64,000 bases of DNA from Herbaspirillum sp. DW155. GTDB taxonomy: Bacteria; Pseudomonadota; Gammaproteobacteria; Burkholderiales; Burkholderiaceae_D. This document shows positions 54,448-64,000 of this stretch, piece after piece. Below the pieces are notes generated by a model. It had not been told where the DNA came from. It made no database searches and saw only the letters and a list, made by a program, of their open reading frames with translations. Every line of letters begins with the position of its first letter. The first letter of the stretch is position 1. Location: NCBI RefSeq assembly GCF_037076565.1, contig NZ_AP029028.1, positions 4,774,001 to 4,838,000 on the forward strand, given 5' to 3'. The translations under genes and the position numbers were made by a program.

Positions 54448-54531
54448 CGGGTTCTCCTTGATAACGAGGGGGCCAGTGTAGCGCGATCAACGCAAAGATC
54501 GGCGCCATCACCGGCAGTGCAGAAAACGTCA

Positions 54532-54559
54532 AAGCCCGCAGGCACAGCCATGCGGGCTT
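54532..54559 (-). terminator. Hairpin after the MFS transporter gene
   Basis: AAGCCCGCA and TGCGGGCTT arms; on the minus strand it follows the transporter stop closely, with a weak T tract. Confidence 0.6.
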
Positions 54560-54574
54560 CGACGAGAGCTTGGC

Positions 54575-55888
54575 TTACTTGTTGACCAGGCCCGGCTTGG
54601 TGGCCAGGGTGGCGATGGAACCGACCACCAACATCACCGCCAGCATGTACATGCCGGTCGCGTTGTTGTGGGTCAGGTCCTTCAGGTAACCGATCAGGTA
54701 GGGGCTGACGAAACCGGCCAGGTTGCCCACCGAGTTGATGGCGGCAATACCGACGGCCGCCGCAGCGCCCGACAGGAAGGCGGTCGGCAGCGACCAGAAC
54801 AGCGGTGCGCAGGTCAGCACACCGGCTGCGGCCAGCGACAGCGAAGCGATCGAGACGGCGGTGTTGTCGGCAAACAGGGCCGCACCGACGAAGCCCACGC
54901 CACCCATCAGGGCCGGGATCACCAGGTGCCAGCGACGCTCACGCATGCGGTCGGCGCTGCGGCCGATCAGGTTCATGGCGATGATGGCGCAGCCGAACGG
55001 AATGGCCGACAGCAGGCCGATTTCCAGATTGCCCTTCACGCCGGTGGCCTTGACCAGGGTCGGCATCCACAACGTCAGACCGTATTGGCCCATCACGAAG
55101 GAGAAGTAGATCAGGCACATCAGCCAGACACGCGCATCCTTGATGATGGCACCGAAGCCGTGCTTGCTTTCCTTGCCCTTGGCGTCGCCGTCGATGTCGG
55201 CCTGCAGGCTGGCCTTTTCTTCATCGGAGAGCCACTTGGCGCTCTTGACGTCGTTGTCCAGATACAGGATGGTGGCCAGGCCGATCAGCACGGCCGGAAT
55301 GGCTTCGATCAGGAACATCCACTGCCAGCCTTCCAGTCCACCATTTTGATGGAAGGCATCCATGATCCAGCCCGACAGCGGGTTGCCCAGGATGCCGGCT
55401 ACCGGAATGCCGGACATGAAGACCGCGATCACCTTGGCACGGCGGTGCGAAGGGAACCAGTAGGTCAGGTAGAGGATGATGCCGGGATAGAAACCGGCTT
55501 CGGCCAGGCCCAGCAGGAAGCGCAGGACGTAGAACTGGGTGGCGTTCTGCACGAACATGAAGGCCGCCGACAGGATGCCCCAGGTGATCATGATGCGGGC
55601 GATCCAGATGCGCGCGCCGACCTTGTGCATCAGGATGTTGCTGGGCACTTCGAAGAGGAAGTAGCCGATGAAGAACAGACCTGCACCCAGACCGAAGACG
55701 GTCTCGGAAAAGCCCAGGTCCTGCGACATCTGCAGCTTGGCGAAGCCGACGTTGACGCGATCCAGATACGCGATCACGTAGCACAGCATCAGGAACGGCA
55801 TGATGCGCCAGAAGACTTTCTTGTACAGCCCGTCCTTGGATTTGTCATTGACGTCGAGGCCGACGCCGGTAGTGCTTGCGGTGGTCAT
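54575..55888 (-). CDS. MFS transporter, anion:cation symporter type (sugar acid uptake)
   Basis: 437 residues with 12 predicted membrane helices and the ACS-family pattern DRVNVGFAKLQMSQDLGFSE after helix 1, typical of tartrate/hexuronate/tetronate transporters. The ATG at 55888 (MTTASTTG) is preferred over a GTG 13 codons upstream. Position inside the otn/ltn cluster suggests L-threonate or D-erythronate as substrate. Confidence 0.87.
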   Translation of the reverse strand: MTTASTTGVGLDVNDKSKDGLYKKVFWRIMPFLMLCYVIAYLDRVNVGFAKLQMSQDLGFSETVFGLGAGLFFIGYFLFEVPSNILMHKVGARIWIARIMITWGILSAAFMFVQNATQFYVLRFLLGLAEAGFYPGIILYLTYWFPSHRRAKVIAVFMSGIPVAGILGNPLSGWIMDAFHQNGGLEGWQWMFLIEAIPAVLIGLATILYLDNDVKSAKWLSDEEKASLQADIDGDAKGKESKHGFGAIIKDARVWLMCLIYFSFVMGQYGLTLWMPTLVKATGVKGNLEIGLLSAIPFGCAIIAMNLIGRSADRMRERRWHLVIPALMGGVGFVGAALFADNTAVSIASLSLAAAGVLTCAPLFWSLPTAFLSGAAAAVGIAAINSVGNLAGFVSPYLIGYLKDLTHNNATGMYMLAVMLVVGSIATLATKPGLVNK

Positions 55889-55986
55889 GATGTTACATCT
55901 CCCTAAGAGTGTCGCGGCTGCTCGCACGGCCGCTGGTTGCTTGGTGCCCGTGGTCTGACGGGCAATTTATGGATTCAATCGGACCA

Positions 55987-56013
55987 TCGTCCTGTTTTTG
56001 CACAACAGGACGA
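55987..56013. promoter_or_regulatory. Inverted repeat upstream of the transporter
   Basis: TCGTCCTGT and ACAGGACGA arms separated by nine bases, about 100 bases before the transporter start. It may be an operator or an mRNA hairpin in the 298-base gap between otnC and the transporter. Confidence 0.4.
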
Positions 56014-56186
56014 CAGCCGGCATTGACTGGCCGGTCTTGCGCCGGCTTGGCGATCGCTTGCACCCACCACCTTCCGTTGGGCGCAAGCGGGGCATGGCGG
56101 ACCAAAACCGGCCACCATGACGCGTTGTTGCGATGGGTTGCTGACGCTGCCTGGTAACTATCGTTACTATTTTCCAGCGTTACTAC

Positions 56187-56834
56187 TTACCAGCGCGCCT
56201 TGAAGGTATCGCGCAAGTCCTGCAATGCCGCCTCTTCCAGCGGGGTGGCACGGCCACCGGCCAGGTGCCACAGCCTGGCGGTTTCTTCCAGCTCTTCGAG
56301 TGCGAAAGCGGCCTTGGAGACCGAGCTTTCCCACACCACCGGACCGAGCCGCTCCAGCAGCACGCCGCGCACTTGCGTGGCGATCTTCGCCACCTGCTCG
56401 GCCACTTCCGGTGCGCCCGGACGGGCATAGCGGATCAGCGGGATGTGGCCGACCTTCATCACGTAATACGGCGTAATGGGTGGCAATACATCCTCTTCGC
56501 TGTAGACGCCATTGATGGTCAGCGAGACCAGATGCGTGGAGTGCGTATGCACCACCGCATGCATCTCGGGATTGTTGTCGTAGATGGCGCGATGCAGGAC
56601 CAGGGTCTTGGAGGGCTTGTCGCCCGAGACCCATTCACCGGCCGCATTGACCTTGGCGATGGCAGCCGGATCGAGGAAGCCGAGGCAGGCATCGGTCGGT
56701 GTGATCAGCCAGCCGTCATCAAGACGGGCGCTGATGTTGCCGGCCGAACCCACCGTGTAGCCGCGCTGGTAGAGCGAGGCGCCGATACGGCAGATCTCTT
56801 CGCGCAACGCGCTTTCGTTGGTGGTGCGGCTCAT
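56187..56834 (-). CDS. otnC: 3-oxo-tetronate 4-phosphate decarboxylase (class II aldolase family)
   Basis: 215 residues of the class II aldolase/adducin fold with zinc-binding histidines in AVVHTHSTHLVSL and later in the C-terminal half. It starts inside the last codons of otnK (four-base overlap). In the pathway it converts the phosphorylated oxo-tetronate to dihydroxyacetone phosphate and CO2. Confidence 0.9.
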   Translation of the reverse strand: MSRTTNESALREEICRIGASLYQRGYTVGSAGNISARLDDGWLITPTDACLGFLDPAAIAKVNAAGEWVSGDKPSKTLVLHRAIYDNNPEMHAVVHTHSTHLVSLTINGVYSEEDVLPPITPYYVMKVGHIPLIRYARPGAPEVAEQVAKIATQVRGVLLERLGPVVWESSVSKAAFALEELEETARLWHLAGGRATPLEEAALQDLRDTFKARW

Positions 56835-58117
56835 GCCGTCTTCCCGTCGAGATAGCGCAGTGCCTTCTCGAAGAAATCGACGCTGCCGAAATTGCCCGAC
56901 TTCAGCGCCAGTGCCACCGGTTGCTCATCCAGGGTGGCGGTCGCCGGCACGCCCGGATCGATCTGCGGACCGATGCGCAGGGCGCGCACGTCCAGTGCCT
57001 GCACCACTGCGCCCGAGGTCTCGCCACCGGCCACCACGAACTGGCGCACGCCACGTTGCTTAAGACCAGCGGCAATCGATGCCAGCGCCTGCTCGACCAG
57101 ATGGCCGGCCTTGGCTACGCCCAGTTCCTTCTGGACGGCCTTGACTTCATCGGGGGTGGCCGTTGCGTAGATCAGCACCGGCTCGTTCTTGATGCGTTCA
57201 TCGGCAAAGGCCAGCGCCTGTGCCACCACGTCTTCGCCACGGGCCAGCGCCAGCGGGTCGATGCGGAAGGCGGGACGCCTGGCTTTCCATTCGGCCACTT
57301 GAGCATTGGTCGCCTTGGAGGCGGAACCGGCCAGCACCACCGACAGGCCATCGACCTTGGGCAGTTGCGCGGCTTCACCGGCCGCAGTCAGCAGGCCGGC
57401 ACGGCGGAAGTTCTCCGGCAGGCCCAGCGCCACGCCGGAACCACCGGTGATGAGCTTCAGTTCGGCGCAGGCTTCGCCCAGGGTGAACAGATCCTTGTCG
57501 GAGACCGCATCGGCGATGGCCATCTTCACGCCTTCGGACCGCAGGGCGGTGAAGCGCTCCTGCGTCGCAGCCGCGCCGCGCGCCACGGTGTCGTAGCGCA
57601 CCAGGCCGACCTTGGATTCGGTCTGGCGCTGCAGGACGCGCACCAGGTTGGCATCGGTCATCGGCGTCAGCGGATGGTTCTCCATGCCCGATTCATTCAA
57701 CAGCGCATCGGCCACGAACAGGTAGCCGCGATAGATGGTGCGGCCGTTTTCCGGGAAGGCCGGGCAGGCGATGGTGAAGGCCACGCCCAGCTCCTTCATC
57801 AGCGCATCGGTCACCGGACCGATGTTGCCTTCGTCGGTGGAGTCGAAGGTGGAGCAATACTTGAAGAAGAACTGCGTGCAGCCCTGCTGCTGCAGCCAGC
57901 GCAGTGCGGCCAGGGATTGCTCGATGGCGTCAGCGGGAGCGATGGTGCGCGACTTCAACGCGATCACCAGCGCATCGGCTGCCACGGCCGGCATTTCGCT
58001 GGGCACGCCGATGGTCTGCACGGTGCGCATGCCGCCGCGCACCAGCATGTTGGCCAGGTCGGTGGCGCCGGTGAAATCGTCGGCGATACAACCCAGCAAG
58101 GGACGGGATGTGGACAT
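56831..58117 (-). CDS. otnK: 3-oxo-tetronate kinase (four-carbon acid sugar kinase family)
   Basis: 428 residues; the N-terminal DUF1537 domain shows LGCIADDFTGATDLANMLV and the nucleotide-binding C-terminal domain VVAGGETSGAVVQAL. The ATG at 58117 (MSTSRPLLG) follows a GAGGAGTATTC ribosome site; the upstream open frame is not needed. Confidence 0.93.
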   Translation of the reverse strand: MSTSRPLLGCIADDFTGATDLANMLVRGGMRTVQTIGVPSEMPAVAADALVIALKSRTIAPADAIEQSLAALRWLQQQGCTQFFFKYCSTFDSTDEGNIGPVTDALMKELGVAFTIACPAFPENGRTIYRGYLFVADALLNESGMENHPLTPMTDANLVRVLQRQTESKVGLVRYDTVARGAAATQERFTALRSEGVKMAIADAVSDKDLFTLGEACAELKLITGGSGVALGLPENFRRAGLLTAAGEAAQLPKVDGLSVVLAGSASKATNAQVAEWKARRPAFRIDPLALARGEDVVAQALAFADERIKNEPVLIYATATPDEVKAVQKELGVAKAGHLVEQALASIAAGLKQRGVRQFVVAGGETSGAVVQALDVRALRIGPQIDPGVPATATLDEQPVALALKSGNFGSVDFFEKALRYLDGKTA

Positions 58118-58151
58118 GAATACTCCTCGATTCAGATGCAGGGACGACGAC

Positions 58152-59048
58152 TTACTTGGCCTTGGCCGGCGGCAGGTCGATGCCGGGGAAGATCTTGATG
58201 ACGGCCGAATCATCCTCGCCGCCATGACCGGCGGTGGAGGCCATCATGAACATCTGGTGGGCCGCGGCCGACAGCGGCAGCGGGAATTTGCTGCGGCGGG
58301 CGGTATCGAGCACCAGGCCCAGGTCCTTGACGAAGATGTCCACGGCCGACAGCGGGGTGTAGTCGCCGTTCAAGATGTGCGGCACGCGGTTTTCGAACAT
58401 CCACGAATTGCCGGCGCTATGGGTGATGACCTCATACAGCGCATCCGGATTGACGCCTTCGCGCAGGCCCAGGGCCATGGCTTCAGCGGAGGCAGCGATG
58501 TGCACGCCGGCCAACAGCTGGTTGATGATCTTGACCTTGGAGCCGATGCCGTGGGTGTCGCCCAGGCGATAGACCTTGCCGGCCATGCCGGCCAGCACGT
58601 CTTCGATCTTGGCATAGACCTCGGCGGGGCCGGAGGTCATCATGGTCATCTCGCCGGAGGCGGCACGGGCGGCACCACCGGAGACCGGTGCGTCCAGCAG
58701 CAGCAGGCCCTTCTCGGCCAGGCGCTTGCCCAGTTCGATGGCAAAGTCCGGCGCCACGGTAGCGCTGGAGATGACGACGCTGCCCGGCTTCATGGCCGAC
58801 ACGGCACCGTTCTCGCCGAAGAGCACCATCTCGGTCTGCGCGGCGTTGACCACCAGGGTGATGACCACATCGACCTTGCCGGCCAGCTCGGCCGGGTTGG
58901 CGCAGGCCACGCCACCGGCGGCGGCGAACTTGTCCAGCACTTCCTTGCGCACGTCGCAGGCATGCACGTTGAAACCGGCACGCAACAGCGAGCTGGCCAC
59001 GCCATAACCCATGGCTCCCAAACCGATCACACCTACATTCCTGGACAT
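58152..59048 (-). CDS. ltnD: L-threonate 2-dehydrogenase
   Basis: 298 residues of the beta-hydroxyacid dehydrogenase family: NAD motif VGVIGLGAMGYGVASSLL, substrate loop LLDAPVSGGAARA and catalytic lysine region GSKVKIINQLLAG. It opens the pathway by oxidising L-threonate. The ATG at 59048 follows GGAGGC. Downstream lie otnK, otnC, the transporter and otnI on the same strand. Confidence 0.92.
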   Translation of the reverse strand: MSRNVGVIGLGAMGYGVASSLLRAGFNVHACDVRKEVLDKFAAAGGVACANPAELAGKVDVVITLVVNAAQTEMVLFGENGAVSAMKPGSVVISSATVAPDFAIELGKRLAEKGLLLLDAPVSGGAARAASGEMTMMTSGPAEVYAKIEDVLAGMAGKVYRLGDTHGIGSKVKIINQLLAGVHIAASAEAMALGLREGVNPDALYEVITHSAGNSWMFENRVPHILNGDYTPLSAVDIFVKDLGLVLDTARRSKFPLPLSAAAHQMFMMASTAGHGGEDDSAVIKIFPGIDLPPAKAK

Positions 59049-59170
59049 AATTGCCTCCGCATTGATGGCGCCGCTGCCGCTCTTGTGTTGGCAGGACGTT
59101 GCGCCGGGTTGATGATGCAACGCCGGCACAGGCCGGCGTCAGAATTTCAAATCACGTAAAACTTCTGATC

Positions 59171-59233
59171 TTTTAAATCTTTTAAATCGTTTAAATCGTT
59201 TAAATCTTATAAATGTTTTAAATCATTTAATGC
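59171..59233. repeat. Seven 9-base tandem repeats upstream of ltnD
   Basis: TTTTAAATC, TTTTAAATC, GTTTAAATC, GTTTAAATC, TTATAAATG, TTTTAAATC and a decayed ATTTAATGC stand head to tail. The AT-rich block lies between ltnD and the GntR gene, in otherwise GC-rich DNA, and sits where the ltnD promoter should be. Confidence 0.85.
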
Positions 59234-59258
59234 AATGCGGGCCAGAGATTCATCCCTG

Positions 59259-59960
59259 TCAGGACTGTCCCTGGCTCAAGCGCCGTGCCGCGTTGAACAT
59301 GTGCGTCTGCGCCGCATTGCGCGCGGCCATTTCATCGCCGGCGCGAACGGCAGCGACGATGGCCTCATGCTCTTCGCGCACCTGGCGCGAGAAATCTTCA
59401 TAACGTGCTTCATTGCCGCGCGTGACTGCCGTGGCCGCTTCCAGATACTGGGACAAAAATTCCAGCGTCTTGATGAAGTAGGGATTGCGCGTGGCCTGCG
59501 CCAGTGCACGATGGAAGGCCACATCGGCCGCCACCCCATCCCCGCCTGCTGCCACATCGACACCGATCTGCGCGAGTGCCGCCTCGATGGCCTGCAAGTC
59601 CTCGGCGCTGCGGCGCTTGGCCGCCTGTGCCGCCACTTCGGCTTCGATGGCGCGGCGCAGCTCGACGATCTGCAATACCGCATCGGGCGAACTGACCTCG
59701 GTGTAATCGATGCGCAGCGGCTTGATGCCGGCCTGTTCGGTCACGAACACACCGCTGCCCTGGCGCGGCTCGACTACGCCCTCATGCTTCAGGCGCGCAA
59801 TCGCTTCGCGCACCACCGTACGACTCACACCGAACTGCTGCGCCAGCACCGCTTCCGTGGGCAGTTTGCTGCCGCGGGGGAAAGCACCGGCGTCGATGTT
59901 GTCCAGTAATTGCCTGGCCACAGAATCGCTGAGCGCCTGTGCGGGGATCTTCTGAAACAT
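59259..59960 (-). CDS. GntR/FadR-type transcriptional regulator
   Basis: 233 residues with an N-terminal winged helix (PRGSKLPTEAVLAQQFGVSR, TVVREAIARLKHEG) and an all-helical FCD effector domain (DVAFHRALAQATRNPYFIKTL). Same strand as and upstream of ltnD, so it probably regulates the tetronate genes with a sugar acid as signal. The 262 bases upstream hold its promoter and that of the divergent nucleotidase. Confidence 0.9.
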   Translation of the reverse strand: MFQKIPAQALSDSVARQLLDNIDAGAFPRGSKLPTEAVLAQQFGVSRTVVREAIARLKHEGVVEPRQGSGVFVTEQAGIKPLRIDYTEVSSPDAVLQIVELRRAIEAEVAAQAAKRRSAEDLQAIEAALAQIGVDVAAGGDGVAADVAFHRALAQATRNPYFIKTLEFLSQYLEAATAVTRGNEARYEDFSRQVREEHEAIVAAVRAGDEMAARNAAQTHMFNAARRLSQGQS

Positions 59961-60222
59961 GGATGTCTCGCGGTCGTTATAGTCAGGTTATCCGGTCATC
60001 ATACAAATTTATTTTGAACGGGGCAATGCGATTTTTTCTCTTTACCGGGAGTAACACCCCCGTTTGGCGAACATTGCGCGCAGATAGAAGCACTTATTGT
60101 GATATATGCAGCAGTTCGCTCCAGACATCAAGAATACGAATATCTGCGCCATCGCCGCACTGATCCAGCCGGGTCGCGCTACAGGCTCTACAATCAGGGC
60201 TTTTCCGCCCTGGATGTGCCGC

Positions 60223-61164
60223 ATGCCCTACGATCTCTCGGACAAGCTCGTCATTGGAATCTCGTCACGCGCCCTCTTCGACCTCGAAGTGGAAAACGCC
60301 ATCTACGACCAGCAGGGCGTGGACGCCTATGCGCAATACCAGCGCGATCACGAGAACGATCCGCTGCAACCCGGCACGGCTTTCCCGCTGGTCAAGGCGC
60401 TGCTGCAGTTGAATGAACTGATCCCGGAACGCCGTCTGGTGGAAGTGGTGGTCATCTCGCGCAATACGCCTGACACGGGCCTGCGCGCCTTCAATGCCAT
60501 TGCCGCCCACAAGCTCGACATCAGCCGCGCCGCCTTCACCGGCGGCGGGCCGACGGCGCCCTATCTGCAGGCCTTCAAGATCGACCTCTTCCTCTCACGC
60601 GATACCGGCGACGTGCAGGAAGCCATCGATGCCGGCGTGGCCGCCGCCCAGCTCTATGCCGCCCCGCTGGATTACAGCGCACCGGACAAGCAGATCCGCA
60701 TTGCCTTCGACGGCGACGCCGTGCTGTTTTCGGCGGAGTCCGAACGCATTTTTGCGGAGAAGGGGTTGGAGGCTTTTACCCGCCATGAGCAGCGCCATCG
60801 CAAGAAAGCCATGAAGGAAGGCCCGTTCGCCAAGCTGCTGCTGGCCTTGTCGGCGATCCAGAAACAATTTCCACCCAGGGAGTGCCCGGTGCGCATCGCC
60901 ATCGTCACTGCCCGCAACAGTCCCGCGCACCAGCGCGTGATCCATACGCTGCGGACCTGGAATGTGACGGTGGATGAAGCCTTCTTCCTCGGCGGCCTGA
61001 ACAAGGCCGAGGTCTTGCAGGCCTTCGGTGCGCACATGTTCTTTGACGACCAGGAAGGACACGTGCAGAAGGCCGCCGTGGTGGTGCCCTCGGGGCGGGT
61101 GCCGTACAAGGGCGGGACGCTCGAAGGCACACGCCCGGCGCGGGCCCGGGCAAGCAAGGGATGA
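60223..61164 (+). CDS. 5'-nucleotidase (NT5C1-like family)
   Basis: 313 residues from ATG 60223 (MPYDLSDKLVIGISSRALFD), similar to cytosolic 5'-nucleotidase 1 proteins. Likely catalytic parts are SSRALFDLE, VISRNTPDTGLR, IAFDGDAVLFSAE and the late MFFDDQEGH. A longer frame from 60106 is open but starts with an unusual leader. Not in an obvious operon. Confidence 0.85.
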   Translation: MPYDLSDKLVIGISSRALFDLEVENAIYDQQGVDAYAQYQRDHENDPLQPGTAFPLVKALLQLNELIPERRLVEVVVISRNTPDTGLRAFNAIAAHKLDISRAAFTGGGPTAPYLQAFKIDLFLSRDTGDVQEAIDAGVAAAQLYAAPLDYSAPDKQIRIAFDGDAVLFSAESERIFAEKGLEAFTRHEQRHRKKAMKEGPFAKLLLALSAIQKQFPPRECPVRIAIVTARNSPAHQRVIHTLRTWNVTVDEAFFLGGLNKAEVLQAFGAHMFFDDQEGHVQKAAVVVPSGRVPYKGGTLEGTRPARARASKG

Positions 61165-61182
61165 GCAGGGGCAACGCACGCG

Positions 61183-61617
61183 TCAGCCACTCTCCCCTCC
61201 TTTCTTGAGCTTGCGCAGCGCGCCATGCGCATTGCGCATCAAGAGAGCGGGATATTTTTCCACCAGGACATTGAGGCCGGGCACGAGTCTGTGCAGGGAG
61301 GCGGCCATCGCCATCTCCGTGACGTCTTCGCTCCACAAGATTTTTTGCACGAACAGGATAGGGCCGATCTCACCGAGCACATCGACACACGTCTGGAATT
61401 CGCGTGGATCCTCCGCCTGCCGATAGCATTGCCCGATCAAACAATGAAGCTCCTGTTCGAAGTCATCTGCGACAGAGGCAGGCAAACTGGTGGTGGCGCT
61501 CTCGAAGACCGCGCGCAGCCGATCCAGGTCTTCGGCCAGCCTGATGGTGCTGCTGACGATCAGGCGCAGCGCTTCTTCAGACAGCGGCACCGGCCGTTCT
61601 GGCTTGCCGTTGCTCAT
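61183..61617 (-). CDS. Small protein coupled to a chemoreceptor, 144 aa
   Basis: Start overlaps the stop of the chemoreceptor gene by four bases. The product is helical and soluble ([34 protein letters not shown]) with no recognised domain. Coupling suggests a chemotaxis accessory role, an inference. Confidence 0.75.
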   Translation of the reverse strand: MSNGKPERPVPLSEEALRLIVSSTIRLAEDLDRLRAVFESATTSLPASVADDFEQELHCLIGQCYRQAEDPREFQTCVDVLGEIGPILFVQKILWSEDVTEMAMAASLHRLVPGLNVLVEKYPALLMRNAHGALRKLKKGGESG

Positions 61618-63209
61618 GCCGCACCCGCTTCCTGCGCAGCAGGTACCGTCTGCGGTTCGGCCGGAAGCCGGAACCGTCCCACCAAGGTGGAGAGAACCAC
61701 GGCCTGATCCTGCAATCCCTGTGAAGCCGCAGCGGCCTCCTCCACCAGTGCCGCATTCTGCTGGGTCACGCCATCCATCTGCCCGATGGCCAAATTGATT
61801 TCGGCAATCCCCTTGCTCTGGTCATCGCTGGCCCGGGCAATGTCGGCCACGATGGCCGTCACCTGCTCCACGCTTGCCACGACGCTTTGCATGGTCGTCC
61901 CGGCTTGCTCGACCAGCACGCTACCGACGCCAACTTGTTCGACCGTATTGTCGATGAGGTCCTTGATTTCGCGCGCGGCCGTTGCCGAGCGCTGTGCCAG
62001 GCTGCGCACTTCGGCAGCGACCACCGCAAATCCCCGTCCCTCGTCGCCGGCACGCGCTGCCTCCACTGCCGCATTGAGCGCGAGAATATTGGTCTGGAAG
62101 GCAATGCCATCGATGACGGCGATGATCTCCACGATACGTGCCGACGCCTGCCTGATCGCGGACATGGTGGAGACCACGCTCTGGACGACCTCGCCCGCCT
62201 GCCCCGCCACCGCCGACGCATTCACGGCCAGCGCATCGGCCTGCTGCGAGTTGGCGGTGGTCTGCAAGATGCTGCCGGTGATCTGCTCCATGGCCGAGGC
62301 GGTCTGCTCAAGCGAACTGGCCTGCTCCTCGGTGCGCGCCGACAGATCGATGTTGCCGCTGGCAATCTGCTGCGATGCCGTGGCCACGTTGTCCGCACCG
62401 CCTTTGACGCCCTTGAGGATTTCCCGGAGATTTCCATTCATGTGCCGCAGAGCAGCGATGACCTCCCCGGTTTCATCCTTTCCGGCCAGGGCAATGTCAG
62501 TGCGCAGGTCGCCTGCAGCCACGGTATTGGCGATCCTGGCCGCCAGCCTCAGCGGTGCGGCAATGGCGCGCGCAACGATCACCGAGAGCGCGCCTCCGAG
62601 CAAGAGGACGGCGACAAGCGCAGCAGCGATCAAGGTTTGCGACTGCCCATAGATACGGGCCGTCTGCGCAGCGGACTGGTCACCGCCGCGGCGATTGACG
62701 TCGGCCAGGACGGAGAAGTCCTTGAGCAGAGAAAAGTAGACATCCGAAGAGTCGCCCGCAAAGAGGGAAGCGGCCCTGTCGGGACGGCCGCCTTCCAGTG
62801 CTTCCATCAATTCAGCATGCTGACGCAACAGCATGTCGATGCGGCGGCTGGCATCCGGATAGACGGCTTTTTCCTCGGGCTCGGAAATCTGACCCTGATA
62901 GGTTTCAAGGGCCGCCTTGAGATCACTGAGCACATCCTGCGTGCGCCCCCGCAGCGTCTTCGTCAGCGCAGGATCGGTGGCATAGACGATCAATTGCGCC
63001 TCGTTGCTGCGCAGCCGCGCCAACAGCAGCTTGATGTCGCCCAAGGTCTTGATGCTGGGCAGCCAGTTGCTTGCCAGTTCATCGGCCGACGCGTGCACAC
63101 GATCAAGCTGCCAGAGCGAGAACGCACCGATGCAGGTTGTGAAGATCAAGATCAGGCCGAACGAGATGACGAGTTTCTTTGCGATCTTCAGATCACGGAA
63201 TTTTTTCAC
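61614..63209 (-). CDS. Methyl-accepting chemotaxis protein
   Basis: 531 residues: first membrane helix at about 12-32, a four-helix-bundle-type periplasmic sensor, second helix at about 190-210, a HAMP domain, and the signalling hairpin whose tip reads [21 protein letters not shown]. Glutamine/glutamate methylation-type sites are present ([17 protein letters not shown]). The ligand is unknown. Confidence 0.96.
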   Translation of the reverse strand: MKKFRDLKIAKKLVISFGLILIFTTCIGAFSLWQLDRVHASADELASNWLPSIKTLGDIKLLLARLRSNEAQLIVYATDPALTKTLRGRTQDVLSDLKAALETYQGQISEPEEKAVYPDASRRIDMLLRQHAELMEALEGGRPDRAASLFAGDSSDVYFSLLKDFSVLADVNRRGGDQSAAQTARIYGQSQTLIAAALVAVLLLGGALSVIVARAIAAPLRLAARIANTVAAGDLRTDIALAGKDETGEVIAALRHMNGNLREILKGVKGGADNVATASQQIASGNIDLSARTEEQASSLEQTASAMEQITGSILQTTANSQQADALAVNASAVAGQAGEVVQSVVSTMSAIRQASARIVEIIAVIDGIAFQTNILALNAAVEAARAGDEGRGFAVVAAEVRSLAQRSATAAREIKDLIDNTVEQVGVGSVLVEQAGTTMQSVVASVEQVTAIVADIARASDDQSKGIAEINLAIGQMDGVTQQNAALVEEAAAASQGLQDQAVVLSTLVGRFRLPAEPQTVPAAQEAGAA

Positions 63210-63513
63210 ACTACCCCCGGGTTATTGTTGGACAAACCGGGGCTGATCCACATGAAAGAGGAGAGCAGGACTGCGCCGAACAACGGTATGCGCGCGTCGC
63301 GCCTTCCTCCCGGCGACGCCAGTCAAGAAGCTGCAAGAGCTGCGAGAAATGCCTGCCAGCCCATCGCAGGCTGATCGGTGAGACTGGTTCTTTGCAGTGA
63401 ATAGCCCCCGCAGAAGACTATCAGCGAGAGCCGCCAACTTCTTGCCCGAGAGCGCAGCAGTGTTGCCTCTGAGTGCAGCGATCTCACGAAATGATGACTC
63501 GGATGCGGACATC
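63210..63513. other. Stretch between the AraC-type gene and the chemoreceptor
   Basis: About 300 bases without a convincing gene. A 96-codon minus-strand frame (63222-63512) begins right after the regulator stop but has no clear family or ribosome site; the stretch probably holds the chemoreceptor promoter. Confidence 0.4.
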
Positions 63514-64000
63514 TCATTTTCTGTTCAGACGCTGCGCCAGAAGCCGGCGCAATTCGTTGGGCGTGTAATCGAAGGCCAGCTTGAAGACGCGGGAGAAATG
63601 GCTCATCGAGTTGAAGCCTTTGCTGTAGGCGATCTCCGAGATCTGCAGATGATTGAAGGCGGGATCGCTCAGCATGTTCTTGCAGGCTTCCAGACGCTTT
63701 TGCAGAATGAAGCGGGACACCGCCATGTCTTCATGCTGGAAAAGCAGATGCAGCTGGCGCAAGGAGATCTGATGGGCAGAGGCGATGACACCCGGACTGA
63801 GCGCGTCGTCATGCAGGTGGCGAAGAATATATTCCTGGATCAATTGCCGTTTGACGGAAGCATTGTCGCCGGCCGCCCGCGCATCATGGTGCAGCAGGGC
63901 ATTAACCAGCTCCAGCAGAGAGCGGCTGGCGGCCCCCAGCAGATGGTGCTCGAGCTGCAGCAGCTCGCTGGCCATGGCCCGCATGTGGTTGGCCAGCAGG
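63514..64000 (-). CDS. AraC-family transcriptional regulator, C-terminal part (runs off window)
   Basis: The frame is open to the window edge, so the 5' part is missing. The C-terminal 100 residues carry both AraC helix-turn-helix units (PGVIASAHQISLRQLHLLFQ and ISEIAYSKGFNSMSHFSRVF) ending in YTPNELRRLL. The visible upstream helix fits an AraC-binding-like domain. Confidence 0.9.
   Translation of the reverse strand, partial: LLANHMRAMASELLQLEHHLLGAASRSLLELVNALLHHDARAAGDNASVKRQLIQEYILRHLHDDALSPGVIASAHQISLRQLHLLFQHEDMAVSRFILQKRLEACKNMLSDPAFNHLQISEIAYSKGFNSMSHFSRVFKLAFDYTPNELRRLLAQRLNRK

Noticed and set aside
63222..63512. 96-codon minus-strand frame after the AraC-type gene
   Set aside because: It starts close to the regulator stop, but composition is poor, no ribosome site is seen, and it spans the presumed chemoreceptor promoter.

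Overview
The window looks like a chromosome segment of a plant- or soil-associated betaproteobacterium, most likely Oxalobacteraceae and near Herbaspirillum. That is an inference from high GC, the mrcA / pilMNOPQ / aroK-aroB order, mqo, cheD and L-threonate catabolism genes; no ribosomal RNA is present to fix it.

Core block 1 (1-16.3 kb): the 5' part of mrcA (PBP1A) diverges from an overlapping pilMNOPQ operon, followed by an in-frame aroK-aroB fusion and dgt, then a DUF5610 gene, tex, pth, dsbC and a UbiH-type FAD monooxygenase.

Integration array (16.33-48.86 kb): a tRNA-Phe(GAA) gene is followed by three tandem filamentous-phage (inovirus) elements. Four copies of the 3' part of the tRNA gene (starting at 16358, 26336, 38821 and 48778) delimit them. 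Element A (16408-26335) looks complete: repressor, ssDNA-binding protein, small virion proteins, 50-residue mature coat, pIII-like, pVI-like, Zot-like pI, secretin, a conserved 99-aa reverse-strand protein, origin region, HUH Rep, tyrosine integrase, and a Panacea-domain/two-TM gene pair. Element B (26386-38820) is a distant relative in the opposite orientation, with its own integrase, Rep, repressor and cargo; its zot-like gene is broken by a 268-bp inverted-repeat element flanked by TA. Element C (38869-48777) has the same structural genes as A with no net length difference over about 6 kb, but a different repressor and operator set. It ends inside the origin hairpin, lacks rep and integrase, and instead carries a phospholipase D-like gene split by a 1330-bp IS3-family element.

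The repressor frames of A and C run through the attachment core into tRNA sequence, so integration changes the repressor C-terminus. Each element also carries its own terminator just past its att core; the probable original tRNA terminator now lies at 48.83 kb.

Core block 2 (48.9-64 kb): a lipoprotein hydrolase, mqo, cheD, a HigBA-like module with truncated toxin, a threonate/tetronate catabolic cluster (otnI, MFS transporter, otnC, otnK, ltnD, GntR regulator) with a 9-bp tandem repeat, a 5'-nucleotidase, a chemoreceptor with a small partner gene, and the C-terminal part of an AraC-type regulator at the window edge.
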